DNA of 30,989 bases from Bacteroidales bacterium UBA6340. Its GTDB lineage: Bacteria; Bacteroidota; Bacteroidia; Bacteroidales; Paludibacteraceae. The notes below the pieces were generated by a model. The model saw nothing but the letters and a program-made list of their open reading frames with translations. It was not told the DNA's origin and made no database searches. The translations under genes were made by a program, and so were the position numbers. This document shows positions 7,590 through 16,048 of the stretch, in pieces (position 1 is the first letter of the stretch; every line of letters begins with the position of its first letter). The stretch is from the NCBI GenBank assembly GCA_002440265.1, contig DJSG01000042.1, forward strand, positions 1 through 30,989, read 5' to 3'.

Positions 7590-9373
7590 TTACGCAAATG
7601 AAGAAGTACACCTTCCTGGTGTTCCATCGCGACTATGATACTTTCCTCACGCAACTGCGTGACCTGGGGGTAGTTCATATCACGGAGAAGGCTGCCGGTA
7701 TGGCAGATGACGAGCAGTTGCAGGCATTGCTTCAGAAGGCTGACCACATCAAGAAGACCCTTGCGCAGGGTGCTCCCGACCAACTATTGCAGGAGAAAGC
7801 CAATATCGAGCAGCGTATTGCCGCCACGAAGAAAGAGGCAGAGCGTATGGCTGTTTGGGGCAATTTTTCGGCAGAGCGCATTGCCGAACTGCGCCAAGCG
7901 GGCTATGCGTTGCACTACTACGCATGTCCGACCAAGCAGTTTGAGCAGGAGTGGGGCATCAGCGTGGCAGAACAGGAGTCGCGCACGTACTTTGTGCAGG
8001 TAAGTCACGTGGGTGAGATATTGCCCGAACTGCCTGATTGTTGCCATGAACAGACGCTCAATGAGAAGTCGGCAGCCGACTTGCAGAAGGACATCGACGG
8101 GCTTAACGGGTTGCTGGTGGCGCAGAATGCACGTATCGAACTCTGGGCGAAAGAGAATATCCCTGCTTTGGAGAAGGAGTTGAAAGAGACCAGACAACAG
8201 ATTGACTGGAAGCGTGTTACGCTTAATACAGACACTCTGGCAGAGGGCAGTCTGAAGTTGTTGGAGGGATTCTGTCCGATTGACAAGGAGAAGGAACTTA
8301 ACCAACTGCTGGAACAGCAAAACGTTTACTATCAAGAAGAAGACCCTACGGAGGAGGACAAGACACCTATCAAGTTGCATAACAATTGGTTCGTAAGGCT
8401 CTTCGAGCCGCTTACCGGTATGTATGGCTGGCCGTCCTATCAGGAGTTTGACCCAACCCCTATCCTGGGTCCGTTCTTCCTGCTGTTCTTCTCGCTGTGT
8501 ATCGGTGATGCGGGCTATGGTCTTGTGCTGATACTTATAGGTTTTCTCATCTATAAGGACAAACTCAAGATTGATATGTTCAAGGGCATGGGTCCCATCA
8601 TTATGGCACTTGGCGTGGGTTCGACCATAGTCGGGTACCTTATGGGCGGGTTCTTCGGCATCAATATCTTCCAAGCCGAATGGTTCCCCGCATGGGCGAA
8701 AGTGCCTATGTTCAACAACCTGGGTGAAGGAACGACCGGCAAGATTACCGTGGCAGGGCAGGATTATGACGTGATGATGGTGCTCGCTATCGTCATTGGT
8801 GTCTTCCATATCTGCTTGGCAATGACCGTCAAGGCTATCTCCTACACCGTCCGCTACGGGTTCAAAAACACGCTTTCCGCGTGGGGGTGGCTCATCTTGG
8901 TGGTCGGAGGTATTGCTACGGGCATATTGGCAATGCTGAAGGTTCTCAGTCCTGAGGCTACTCAGATTGTGCTTATCGTCATCGGAGCCGTGTCGGCATT
9001 GGGTATCTTCGTCTTCAACACATGGGGGCGCAACCCGCTTATCAATATCGGTTCGGGCTTGTGGGATACCTACCAGATGGTCACCGGTCTGTTGGGCGAT
9101 GTCCTTTCTTATATCCGTCTCTATGCCCTCGGCTTGGCAGGCGGTATGCTGGGTATGGCATTCAACCAACTTGGCGAGATGGTGCTCGGCACAACGCCCA
9201 ACGTGGGTACGTGGATTGGCTTTATCCTCATCATCACTTTCGGGCATGTGCTCAACCTGCTCATGGCGTGTCTGGGTGCTTTCGTCCACCCGTTGCGTCT
9301 GAGTTTCGTGGAGTACTTCAAGAACGCAGGTTATGAGGGACAAGGTGTTCTGTATCAACCGTTTAAGAAATAA
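7586..9373 (+). CDS. atpI: V-type ATP synthase subunit I (membrane stator)
   Basis: The 595-residue stator subunit (a-subunit equivalent) carries the ion half-channels. Residues 1 to about 290 are a soluble, coiled-coil-rich arm. From about residue 295 (LGPFFLLFFSLCIGDAGYG) there are seven or eight hydrophobic segments, including GLLGDVLSYIRLYALGLAGG, where the Arg of SYIRLYALGLA is the conserved residue facing the rotor glutamate. The end, HPLRLSFVEYFKNAGYEGQG, is typical of the family. The ATG at 7586 overlaps atpD; a second ATG four codons later (MKKYTF) is possible. It is followed by a hairpin and then atpK. Confidence 0.96.
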   Translation: MITQMKKYTFLVFHRDYDTFLTQLRDLGVVHITEKAAGMADDEQLQALLQKADHIKKTLAQGAPDQLLQEKANIEQRIAATKKEAERMAVWGNFSAERIAELRQAGYALHYYACPTKQFEQEWGISVAEQESRTYFVQVSHVGEILPELPDCCHEQTLNEKSAADLQKDIDGLNGLLVAQNARIELWAKENIPALEKELKETRQQIDWKRVTLNTDTLAEGSLKLLEGFCPIDKEKELNQLLEQQNVYYQEEDPTEEDKTPIKLHNNWFVRLFEPLTGMYGWPSYQEFDPTPILGPFFLLFFSLCIGDAGYGLVLILIGFLIYKDKLKIDMFKGMGPIIMALGVGSTIVGYLMGGFFGINIFQAEWFPAWAKVPMFNNLGEGTTGKITVAGQDYDVMMVLAIVIGVFHICLAMTVKAISYTVRYGFKNTLSAWGWLILVVGGIATGILAMLKVLSPEATQIVLIVIGAVSALGIFVFNTWGRNPLINIGSGLWDTYQMVTGLLGDVLSYIRLYALGLAGGMLGMAFNQLGEMVLGTTPNVGTWIGFILIITFGHVLNLLMACLGAFVHPLRLSFVEYFKNAGYEGQGVLYQPFKK

Positions 9374-9380
9374 TCAACAA

Positions 9381-9412
9381 GGTCTTCTGTGTCTATGCCG
9401 ATATGGAAGACC
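9381..9412 (+). other. Hairpin between atpI and atpK
   Basis: Arms GGTCTTC (9381-9387) and GAAGACC (9406-9412) enclose an 18-nt loop in the 79-nt gap before atpK. No T run follows, so it is not a terminator. It may protect or set the processing of a separate atpK message, since the rotor ring needs many more copies than other subunits (inference). Confidence 0.5.
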
Positions 9413-9452
9413 ACCCATAGAAAATAAATAAACAAATTAAATACAACTCATT

Positions 9453-9875
9453 ATGATTGAATCACTTTTAGGTTATCTCGGCTTGGGCCTTATGTTAGGT
9501 CTGTCGGGTGTAGGTTCTGCGTACGGCACCACGATTGCGGCAAACGCTGCGGAGGGTGCTCTGAAGAAGAACAAAGAAAAATCGTCGGCTTACATGATTC
9601 TGTCGGCACTTCCTGCCACGCAGGGTCTGTACGGTTTCGTGGCATTCCTGATGCTACAACACTGGCTGACAGAGAACCCAATCCTCCTTTTCGGTATCGG
9701 TTTGGGTACGGGTATTGTGTTCCTTCTCTCGGCTATCCGTCAGGGACAAACAGCAGCCAACGGTATTGCGTCTATCGCACAAGGCAATGATGTGATGACC
9801 AACACCATGATTTACTGCGCTCTTCCTGAGTTCTACGCCATCTTGTCGCTCGTTGCAGCGTTGATGATTAAGTAA
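9453..9875 (+). CDS. atpK: V-type ATP synthase subunit K (rotor proteolipid), predicted Na+-binding
   Basis: The 140-residue proteolipid has four hydrophobic helices arranged as two fused hairpins. The ion-binding glutamate is E126 in ALPEFYAILSLV; the first hairpin has no equivalent acid. Residues lining up with the five Na+ ligands described for Enterococcus hirae NtpK (L61, T64, Q65, Q110, E139) are all present: L53, T56, Q57, Q97 and E126, with matching local spacing (LPATQG; RQGQTA). This predicts Na+ rather than H+ coupling. It is the last gene of the operon, followed by a strong terminator. Confidence 0.96.
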   Translation: MIESLLGYLGLGLMLGLSGVGSAYGTTIAANAAEGALKKNKEKSSAYMILSALPATQGLYGFVAFLMLQHWLTENPILLFGIGLGTGIVFLLSAIRQGQTAANGIASIAQGNDVMTNTMIYCALPEFYAILSLVAALMIK

Positions 9876-9891
9876 ATCGTCTGTTTCAAAT

Positions 9892-9910
9892 CTTCTCCAA
9901 TTGGGAGAAG
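9892..9910 (+). other. Small hairpin after atpK
   Basis: Arms CTTCTCC (9892-9898) and GGAGAAG (9904-9910) around a 5-nt loop. No T run follows; it precedes the main terminator and may stabilise the 3' end. Confidence 0.5.
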
Positions 9911-9919
9911 AGAAACAAT

Positions 9920-9954
9920 AAAGGCTTCCTTACGTGTGTGGGGGAGCCTTTTTT
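9920..9954 (+). terminator. Rho-independent terminator of the V-ATPase operon
   Basis: A 10-bp stem, AAAGGCTTCC (9920-9929) with GGGAGCCTTT (9942-9951, one G-T pair), is followed by a run of T to 9954. It closes the operon that begins at 197. Confidence 0.85.
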
Positions 9955-10244
9955 ACAATAAATAGGGGGTGGAGAGACGGGTGATGAACTATCTTTCCCT
10001 TGGTGCAAACAAGGAATGGCTGTTTAATGTTATTTTACAATAAGCATTGTGCGGTGCTGCGATAACTCGTTGTACTCCCGAAGTTCTCTCGGTATTCTCT
10101 CGGGGATTTGTGCTGTTAGCGGGTGTTTGCAATAGTTTATAATTGTAAGATTTGTGACTTATCTATGAGAGTTTGTGGGGCAGGCACTTCATTTCTCATC
10201 GGGGTGTTTCGCTTATGGGGCGTATGTCGTGGTGTAGCGGGGGA
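9955..10244. other. Intergenic region without a recognised gene
   Basis: About 290 bp between the ATPase terminator and the 3' end of the DUF5103 gene. I see no promoter box and no convincing reading frame. Two copies of TTCTCTCGG (10084-10092 and 10095-10103) and a weak stem CCCGA/TCGGG (10077-10081, 10100-10104) are present. Confidence 0.6.
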
Positions 10245-11585
10245 TTAATGAACTCGTTTGAGACCGACCAACCTGTCGTAGCGGCAGCCAAAGGGGCGGT
10301 AGTACATATATACAGTGTACTCGTTTTGCGTCTGCCAGTGTGAGCCTTCCAGAGGCAGGAGTGTGGCAGCGGTGTCTGTGGCTTTGCCGTTGTCTTGTGG
10401 GGACACCACGTAATATAAGTAGTCGTATGCGCCTTGCTTGAGATAGGCGTAGAGGTAGTAGCACTGTTCGTCGGGGTCGTATTGCATGATGTTATCGGCA
10501 GAGAAAAGGTTGTAGAACAGCCCTCCTCCGACGCAGACGTGTCCATCCATAACCGGTTGATTGACAGGCAGACAGAAATGCACCCACACGTATTCGGCAT
10601 CCACATCCGGGTCATCGGTTTTCTCCGCATTGATGCGCCACTGCCCATTGGTGTCGTATTCCGTGAGATAGCCTAACCCCTCTCGTCCCGCCCCTTTGGA
10701 AAGCGTGCCCCGTATGGCGTCCAAATCCAGCAGTGCGTGGTATTCGCCTTGTGCGTAGCGCATCTTATCCACGTGATAGCCGGCATAATAGACGGAATAA
10801 GCATCGAAATGCCGGAACTCATTGCCGCCTTCGAAGATAAGTTCGCGTTTGTTGGAGTATCGAAGCCGAGCAGGCTCAACATAGGTGGGTGCGGTGAGGG
10901 TGACTTGGTTGTCGGTTCTGCCATTCTGCTGCACGACCACCGATACAAGTGAGGGGTCTTTGATGTCAAGTGCAGCCGTATTGATGTTGATGTCGAGTTG
11001 CTGGTACCGGCCGTCGAACTCGATGTCGGTGTTGGAGCGCACTTGCGCGGAGATGTCTGCCAGCGGTTCAACGACAGAGAAACAGACGGTTGCAACCAGT
11101 TGGTTGATGTCGCCATCCTCGTAAATGAGCAGGGCATAGTTGCCGCTGACGGTGAGTTGCATATCGGTATTGGGGAAGGTGAAGGCGTAGTGGGTGTAGG
11201 CCTGTTGGGTGGTCGTGGATGAGGCGTAGTCGGTGATGTCGGCGGTAGTGAACCCTTGCAAATACTCGAAACTGCTAAGTGCGGAAGGTGTCCAATCGCG
11301 GTTGAGGTGACGGACGGTGTAGGAGTATTGCCGCAGGTTGTGGCTCATCTCGTCGAAAGAGATTTCGAGTGTATTTGCAGGGTCGGAGCCATCGATGCTG
11401 CTGTCGTCATGCAGGATTAGGTAGGGGCGTTGCAGTGCTTCCGATTGGACATACTGCACCCGCAGGGTACGGATACCGGGTTGCAACGTGCGTGTGCGGT
11501 ATTGCGCAGAGCAGATGCCTGTGCTGCATATCATAGTGAGCAGTGCAATTGCGATAAGGCGCGTCCAGATTTGAGGGATAGTCAT
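10245..11585 (-). CDS. DUF5103 protein, type IX secretion system plug-like
   Basis: The 446-residue exported protein has an N-terminal signal peptide (basic start, then LIAIALLTMICSTGICSAQ, cleavage after about residue 28). The body shows the DUF5103 pattern of beta-rich segments: IRTLRVQYVQSEALQRPYL, ISFDEMSHNLRQYSYTVRHL with NRDWTPSALSSFEYLQGF, and later FEGGNEFRHFDAYSVYYAG. DUF5103 members were reported as the plug subunit that closes the SprA translocon of the type IX secretion system in Flavobacterium; whether this organism has the whole system cannot be judged here. Length is normal. It is a single gene with its own promoter, divergent from tRNA-Thr. No terminator is obvious after its stop at 10245. 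Confidence 0.85.
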   Translation of the reverse strand: MTIPQIWTRLIAIALLTMICSTGICSAQYRTRTLQPGIRTLRVQYVQSEALQRPYLILHDDSSIDGSDPANTLEISFDEMSHNLRQYSYTVRHLNRDWTPSALSSFEYLQGFTTADITDYASSTTTQQAYTHYAFTFPNTDMQLTVSGNYALLIYEDGDINQLVATVCFSVVEPLADISAQVRSNTDIEFDGRYQQLDININTAALDIKDPSLVSVVVQQNGRTDNQVTLTAPTYVEPARLRYSNKRELIFEGGNEFRHFDAYSVYYAGYHVDKMRYAQGEYHALLDLDAIRGTLSKGAGREGLGYLTEYDTNGQWRINAEKTDDPDVDAEYVWVHFCLPVNQPVMDGHVCVGGGLFYNLFSADNIMQYDPDEQCYYLYAYLKQGAYDYLYYVVSPQDNGKATDTAATLLPLEGSHWQTQNEYTVYMYYRPFGCRYDRLVGLKRVH

Positions 11586-11608
11586 GCATTCGTAGTTTTA
11601 TATGTCTG

Positions 11609-11640
11609 CAAAATTACAAAAAAACGGGCAAACAGCCAAA
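11609..11640 (-). promoter_or_regulatory. Promoter of the DUF5103 gene
   Basis: Read on the minus strand, TTTG (complement of 11637-11640), 20 nt, then TAATTTTG (complement of 11609-11616). The predicted leader is about 15-20 nt. Only 4 nt separate this promoter from the tRNA-Thr promoter pointing the other way. Confidence 0.8.
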
Positions 11641-11644
11641 GATA

Positions 11645-11676
11645 TTTGCACAGACCAAAAAAAAGCAGTACTTTTG
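11645..11676 (+). promoter_or_regulatory. Promoter of tRNA-Thr
   Basis: TTTG at 11645-11648, 20-nt spacer, TACTTTTG at 11669-11676. The A-rich spacer ending AAAAGCAG and the following CAACCGCTTTT closely resemble the tRNA-Lys promoter on the other strand at 28003-28034. Confidence 0.85.
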
Positions 11677-11703
11677 CAACCGCTTTTCAGCGGGTGGCAT
11701 ATT

Positions 11704-11776
<73 letters not shown>

Positions 11777-11799
11777 CAAAAGAAAAATAGATTGGAAAT

Positions 11800-11836
11800 C
11801 AGCATGTTAGTGAGTGCTAATGTGCTGTTTTTTTTT
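11800..11836 (+). terminator. Rho-independent terminator after tRNA-Thr
   Basis: An 11-bp stem, CAGCATGTTAG (11800-11810) with CTAATGTGCTG (11817-11827) and two G-T pairs, followed by nine T. Confidence 0.9.
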
Positions 11837-11873
11837 GTGCTATACCGCAAACGGCTGCATAGTAAAGTTGCTT

Positions 11874-11958
11874 CGAGTTCAACAGACAGAAAGCGTGTGA
11901 TAAGGGAAATTGAGGCTGCCTATGCTTGTCAGACAGCCTCTCTGTTGTATCGAACTCG
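11874..11958. other. Long imperfect stem-loop of unknown function
   Basis: Nested complementary blocks: CGAGTTC (11874-11880) with GAACTCG (11952-11958), AACAGA (11881-11886) with TCTGTT (11941-11946), and GAGGCTG (11912-11918) with CAGCCTC (11934-11940). Together they make a stem of about 20 bp with a 25-nt bulge on one side. There is no reading frame across it and no clear promoter of its own. Confidence 0.5.
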
Positions 11959-12038
11959 CTTGAAATCAGTGTGTCGTAAAAAAGAACACAATATGCATTA
12001 TTGGTACTACTTTACCAACAAAAAGTGCGGAAAAGCAG

Positions 12039-12046
12039 TATCTTTG
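12039..12046 (+). promoter_or_regulatory. -7 promoter box before a putative small RNA
   Basis: TATCTTTG followed by CATC matches the Bacteroidota -7 box, and the preceding GGAAAAGCAG resembles the spacer end of both tRNA promoters in this window. A matching -33 TTTG at the right distance is not present, so the promoter is less certain than the others. Confidence 0.55.
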
Positions 12047-12052
12047 CATCGT

Positions 12053-12235
12053 GATTCGAGGTGTCGAATCCGGTAGGCTGCAGACGTAAGCAGCCCGTGT
12101 TCTTTGACGTACGAATACTGCCCGTGAGGGTAGTGGAGGGAGTATAGACTCCTTCGGCAGGGACAAAGGTGTCTCTGTAAAACAGAAACAGAGGTTGCCC
12201 GAACTGGTCAGGCACCCCTATTTCTATTTACCAAG
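12053..12235 (+). ncRNA. Putative structured small RNA, family unknown
   Basis: The region has no protein-coding frame but a dense series of hairpins after a promoter box: GATTCGA/TCGAATC (12053-12070), GGCTGC/GCAGCC (12076-12095), ACTGCCC-GTGA-GGGTAGT (12117-12134, GNRA-type loop), GGAGT/ACTCC (12139-12152), CTCTGT/ACAGAG (12173-12193) and TGCC/GGCA (12196-12213). TGTTCTTTGACG at 12099-12110 resembles the boxA sequence of rRNA leaders. The signatures of tmRNA, RNase P RNA and SRP RNA are absent. A 6S-like RNA or a Bacteroidales-specific Rfam motif is possible but I cannot confirm it. The 3' end is uncertain. Confidence 0.45.
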
Positions 12236-12395
12236 CCAATGATGCAGAGCGATAATGAACTCTACTCAGTCCACAGGGCTTTGTATCGCTTGGAGCACTC
12301 CATAACGTCCGCGGACTTTTGGAGATTCCGCAGACACTTAATGCTTTGCTCCGGCCTTACGCTTCACGTCACGCAATGGAAGTTACTGTATCACC
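12236..12395. other. Intergenic region with two further hairpins, downstream of nifJ
   Basis: AGCGATA (12248-12254) pairs with TATCGCT (12284-12290), and GTCCGCGGA (12307-12315) pairs with TCCGCAGAC (12327-12335) with one mismatch. They could belong to the putative small RNA on the plus strand or to the 3' untranslated region of nifJ on the minus strand. No T run supports a terminator for nifJ. Confidence 0.4.
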
Positions 12396-15300
12396 TTACT
12401 TGCTCTGGGTAGATTTGTCTTCCGACTCCTCGTTGAAGGGTTGCCAAGAGGTCTGAAGCATACGCTGGTAAGAGCGGTAACGCCATTGTGCGTTGTCACG
12501 CGCAGCGCGGAACAGGTCGGCAGCCTCGGTCGGGTACTGCTTCATCACGGAAGCGAAACGTACCTCACCTTTCAGGTAGTCTTCGAACTTATCCCACTGC
12601 GGCTCCTTCGAGTCAAGCGAGAACGGATTCTTGCCCTCGTTCTCCAACTCGGGGTTGTAACGCCACAAGTGCCAGTAACCACATTCAACTGCTTTTGCTT
12701 CTTCAGCCTGGCTCTTGCCCATACCGGCTTTCAGACCATGGTTGATACACGGAGCGTAAGCGATGATGAGCGACGGTCCGGGATAAGCCTCTGCCTCGCG
12801 GATAGCCTTGAGGGTCTGTGCCTGGTCGGCACCCATAGCAATTTGGGCCACATAGACATAACCATAGGTGGTGGCAATCATACCAAGGTCTTTCTTGCGC
12901 ACACGCTTACCCATAGCGGCAAACTTGGCAATCGCACCGAGAGGAGTCGATTTGGAAGCCTGTCCGCCGGTGTTGGAGTACACCTCGGTATCGAGTACGA
13001 GGATATTGACATCCTCACCCGAAGCGATGACGTGGTCGAGTCCGCCATAACCGATGTCGTAGGAAGCACCGTCACCACCGATAATCCACTGGCTGCGTTT
13101 AACGATATGGTCTTTGTATTTGAGAATCTCTTTGCAGGTGTCGCAACCGCAAGCCTCCATAGCAGCCACCATAGGCTCGTAGAGGCGTTTGGTAACCTCT
13201 GCACTCTGCTGGTTCTCAAGCCATTCCTTGAACATAGCCTTCAGTTCGTCGGAGCAGCAGGTGCACTCTTGCGCCTTGGTCATCAACGAAGCCAGACGCT
13301 CACGCATCTTGCGGTGTGCAATCTGCATACCGAGACCGTACTCGCAGAAGTCCTCGAACAGCGAGTTCGACCATGCCGGACCGTGTCCTTTGTCATTGGT
13401 GGTATAAGGAGTGGAAGGTACGGAACCAGAGTAGATAGAGGTACAACCCGTAGCGTTAGCCGCAATCTCACGGTCGCCGAAGAGTTGGCTGATGAGTTTC
13501 AAGTACGGAGTCTCACCGCAACCCGAGCATGCACCCGAGAACTCGAACAGCGGAGTAGCGAACTGCGAGTTCTTGACATTCGACTGGATATCAACGAGAT
13601 GTTGCTTGCTCTTGATGTTCTCCACGCAGTAGTTCCAGTTGGCAGCCTCAGCCTCTTGTCCCTCGAGCGGAACCATAGTGAGGGCTTTGCCGAGTTTCGG
13701 ATTACCCGGGCAGACATCCACGCAGTTGCCGCAGCCGAGGCAGTCCATAACGCCTACCTGCATACGGAAATGCATACCTTTGAGAGCAGCAGGTGCTTTC
13801 ATCTCGCGCGTTGCACCGTTGATACCCTTCACCTCCTCGTCATCAGCCACGAACGGACGGATGCAAGCGTGAGGGCAGACATAAGCGCACTTGTTACACT
13901 CGATACAGTTGTCTGCGTTCCAAACCGGCACGAAAGTCGATACACCGCGTTTCTCGTACTTAGCAGTACCCGACGGCCATGTACCATCCTCGATGCCCTT
14001 GAATGCAGAAACAGGCAGCAAATCGCCATCCTGACCATTGATAGGACGAACCACGTTGTTGATGAAATCGTCGCCGTCGGTCGGTTTTACCACGTCTGCA
14101 TTGATGTCCAAGTTCGACCAAGCGGGGTCGATGTCGAGCAAGTGGTACTCACCGCCACGATCCACGGCTGCATAGTTCTTGTTGACCACATCCTCGCCTT
14201 TCTTGCCATACGACTTCACGATGAAGTGCTTCATCTCCTCAACGGCTTTCTCTACAGGGATAACCCCCGTAATACGGAAGAACGCCGATTGGAGGATGGT
14301 GTTAGTACGGTTGCCCAGACCAATCTCCTGCGCAATCTTGGTAGCGTTGATGTAGTAAACCTTGATATTGTTGTCAGCGAAGTACTTCTTCACTTTGTTC
14401 GGCAGGTTCTTAGCCAACTCTTCGCCCTCCCAGATAGTATTCAGGAGGAACGTACCGCCTTTCTGCAAACCGCGTGTAACATCGTACATGTGAAGGTATG
14501 CCTGTACGTGGCAAGCCACAAAGTTAGGCGTGGTAACGAGGTAGGTAGAATGGATAGGTTCGTCGCCGAAACGGAGGTGCGAGCAGGTGAAACCGCCCGA
14601 TTTCTTCGAGTCGTAGGAGAAGTATGCCTGGCAGTATTTGTCGGTGGTATCACCGATAATCTTTACCGAGTTCTTGTTGGCACCTACGGTACCGTCAGCA
14701 CCCAAGCCGTAGAACTTGGCCTGGAACATACCCTTGCCGCCCATAGCGATTTCCTCACCGACGGGGAGCGAAGTGAAGGTAACATCGTCGTTGATACCCA
14801 CGGTGAAATGGTTCTTCGGGCAGGGCAGAGCGAGGTTCTCGTAAACAGCCAGCATCTGTGCAGGCGTGGTGTCGTTGGAGCCCAAGCCGTAGCGACCGCC
14901 GACAACGAGGATATTGTTCAGCCCGAGTTCGTCAAGAGCGTCTTTAACATCGAGATACAGCGGTTCGCCGTTGGCACCCGGCTCCTTGGTACGGTCGAGC
15001 ACGCAGATACGTTTTACCGAAGCGGGCAGTGCCTCTTTGAGGTATTTCAGGCTGAAAGGACGATAGAGGTGTACGTTAATCATACCCAACTTGTTGTTGC
15101 CCTTGGCAGCCTCATAGTCAATCACCTCGCGGATAGCCTCGCAAGCCGAACCCATACAGATGATGATGTTCTCGGCATCAGCGGCACCATAGTAGTTGAA
15201 CGGACGGTATTTGCGACCGGTAATCTCCGAGATCTTGTCCATATAGTCGCTCACGATGTCAGCCACAGCGTCATAGTACGAGTTGCAACTCTCGCGGTGG

Positions 15301-15983
15301 GTGAAGAACACATCGGGGTTCTCCGCCATACCCTTCATCACAGGGTGCATAGGACTCAACGCACGCTCGCGGAACTCCTGCAGTGCCTCCATATCCACCA
15401 ACGGACGGAGGTCCTCCATATCCACCACCTCAATCTTCTGATACTCGTGGCTGGTACGGAAACCGTCAAAGAAATTGAGGAACGGCACACGGCTCTTGAT
15501 AGTAGAGAGGTGAGCCACACCGGCGAGGTCCATCACCTCCTGCACGCTGCCCTCGGCGAGCATAGCGAAACCGGTCTGTCGGCAAGCCATCACGTCCTGA
15601 TGGTCGCCAAAGATACAAAGCACGTGGCTTGCCAGCGTACGAGCCGACACGTGGAAGACGGTAGGAATCAATTCGCCCGCAATCTTGTACATGTTCGGAA
15701 TCATCAGCAGCAGACCCTGCGAAGCAGTAAACGTAGTGGTCAGCGCACCGGCATTGAGCGCACCGTGTACTGCACCGGCAGCACCGCCCTCCGATTGCAT
15801 CTCCTGAACCATCACGGTCTCGCCGAACATGTTCTTGCGCCCGGCAGCCGCCCACTCGTCTACGTTCTCTGCCATAGGCGAACTCGGCGTGATAGGATAG
15901 ATAGCCGCCACCTCGGTGAACATATACGCGATATGCGCCGCAGCAGCGTTACCATCACATGTAATAAACTTTTTCTCTTTCAT
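12396..15983 (-). CDS. nifJ: Pyruvate:ferredoxin (flavodoxin) oxidoreductase
   Basis: The 1195-residue single-chain PFOR oxidatively decarboxylates pyruvate to acetyl-CoA, reducing ferredoxin; it is the central anaerobic route here. Domains in order: N-terminal TPP-enzyme core (FITCDGNAAAAHIAYMFTEVAAIYPITPSSPMAENVD), CoA-binding middle region, two 4Fe-4S sets at about residues 694-706 (CIECNKCAYVCPHACIRP) and 748-760 (CLGCGNCVDVCPGNPKL), then the C-terminal TPP domain with GCGETPY, GDGASYDIGYGG at about 968 and VYSNTGGQASKSTP. All cluster cysteines are present. Codon use avoids TTA, CTA and TCA so completely that the opposite strand is open for 1189 codons, which suggests high expression. No promoter box is visible in the 112 nt before the start; that gap is filled by repeats. 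Confidence 0.98.
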   Translation of the reverse strand: MKEKKFITCDGNAAAAHIAYMFTEVAAIYPITPSSPMAENVDEWAAAGRKNMFGETVMVQEMQSEGGAAGAVHGALNAGALTTTFTASQGLLLMIPNMYKIAGELIPTVFHVSARTLASHVLCIFGDHQDVMACRQTGFAMLAEGSVQEVMDLAGVAHLSTIKSRVPFLNFFDGFRTSHEYQKIEVVDMEDLRPLVDMEALQEFRERALSPMHPVMKGMAENPDVFFTHRESCNSYYDAVADIVSDYMDKISEITGRKYRPFNYYGAADAENIIICMGSACEAIREVIDYEAAKGNNKLGMINVHLYRPFSLKYLKEALPASVKRICVLDRTKEPGANGEPLYLDVKDALDELGLNNILVVGGRYGLGSNDTTPAQMLAVYENLALPCPKNHFTVGINDDVTFTSLPVGEEIAMGGKGMFQAKFYGLGADGTVGANKNSVKIIGDTTDKYCQAYFSYDSKKSGGFTCSHLRFGDEPIHSTYLVTTPNFVACHVQAYLHMYDVTRGLQKGGTFLLNTIWEGEELAKNLPNKVKKYFADNNIKVYYINATKIAQEIGLGNRTNTILQSAFFRITGVIPVEKAVEEMKHFIVKSYGKKGEDVVNKNYAAVDRGGEYHLLDIDPAWSNLDINADVVKPTDGDDFINNVVRPINGQDGDLLPVSAFKGIEDGTWPSGTAKYEKRGVSTFVPVWNADNCIECNKCAYVCPHACIRPFVADDEEVKGINGATREMKAPAALKGMHFRMQVGVMDCLGCGNCVDVCPGNPKLGKALTMVPLEGQEAEAANWNYCVENIKSKQHLVDIQSNVKNSQFATPLFEFSGACSGCGETPYLKLISQLFGDREIAANATGCTSIYSGSVPSTPYTTNDKGHGPAWSNSLFEDFCEYGLGMQIAHRKMRERLASLMTKAQECTCCSDELKAMFKEWLENQQSAEVTKRLYEPMVAAMEACGCDTCKEILKYKDHIVKRSQWIIGGDGASYDIGYGGLDHVIASGEDVNILVLDTEVYSNTGGQASKSTPLGAIAKFAAMGKRVRKKDLGMIATTYGYVYVAQIAMGADQAQTLKAIREAEAYPGPSLIIAYAPCINHGLKAGMGKSQAEEAKAVECGYWHLWRYNPELENEGKNPFSLDSKEPQWDKFEDYLKGEVRFASVMKQYPTEAADLFRAARDNAQWRYRSYQRMLQTSWQPFNEESEDKSTQSK

Positions 15984-16006
15984 TTTACTAATTACCTTAT
16001 ATATTT

Positions 16007-16048
16007 CTAATACCTAATCTCTAATCCCTAATCCCTAATCCCTAATCC
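16007..16048 (-). repeat. Heptamer tandem array in the nifJ leader
   Basis: Six 7-nt units, CTAATAC, CTAATCT and four perfect CTAATCC on the plus strand. On the nifJ strand this reads as ATTAGGG units with four G runs (GGGG and three GGG) separated by ATTA, which can form a G-quadruplex. The array lies 24-65 nt upstream of the nifJ start codon. Confidence 0.85.

Noticed and set aside
12053..12390. tmRNA, RNase P RNA or SRP RNA
   Set aside because: The tRNA-like ends and tag frame of tmRNA, the GAGGAAAGTCC and ACAGAA blocks of RNase P and the GGAAG/GCAGCC apical loop of SRP RNA are all missing.
16007..16048. CRISPR array
   Set aside because: Units are 7 nt without spacers. No CRISPR-like repeat-spacer pattern or cas gene occurs anywhere in the window.
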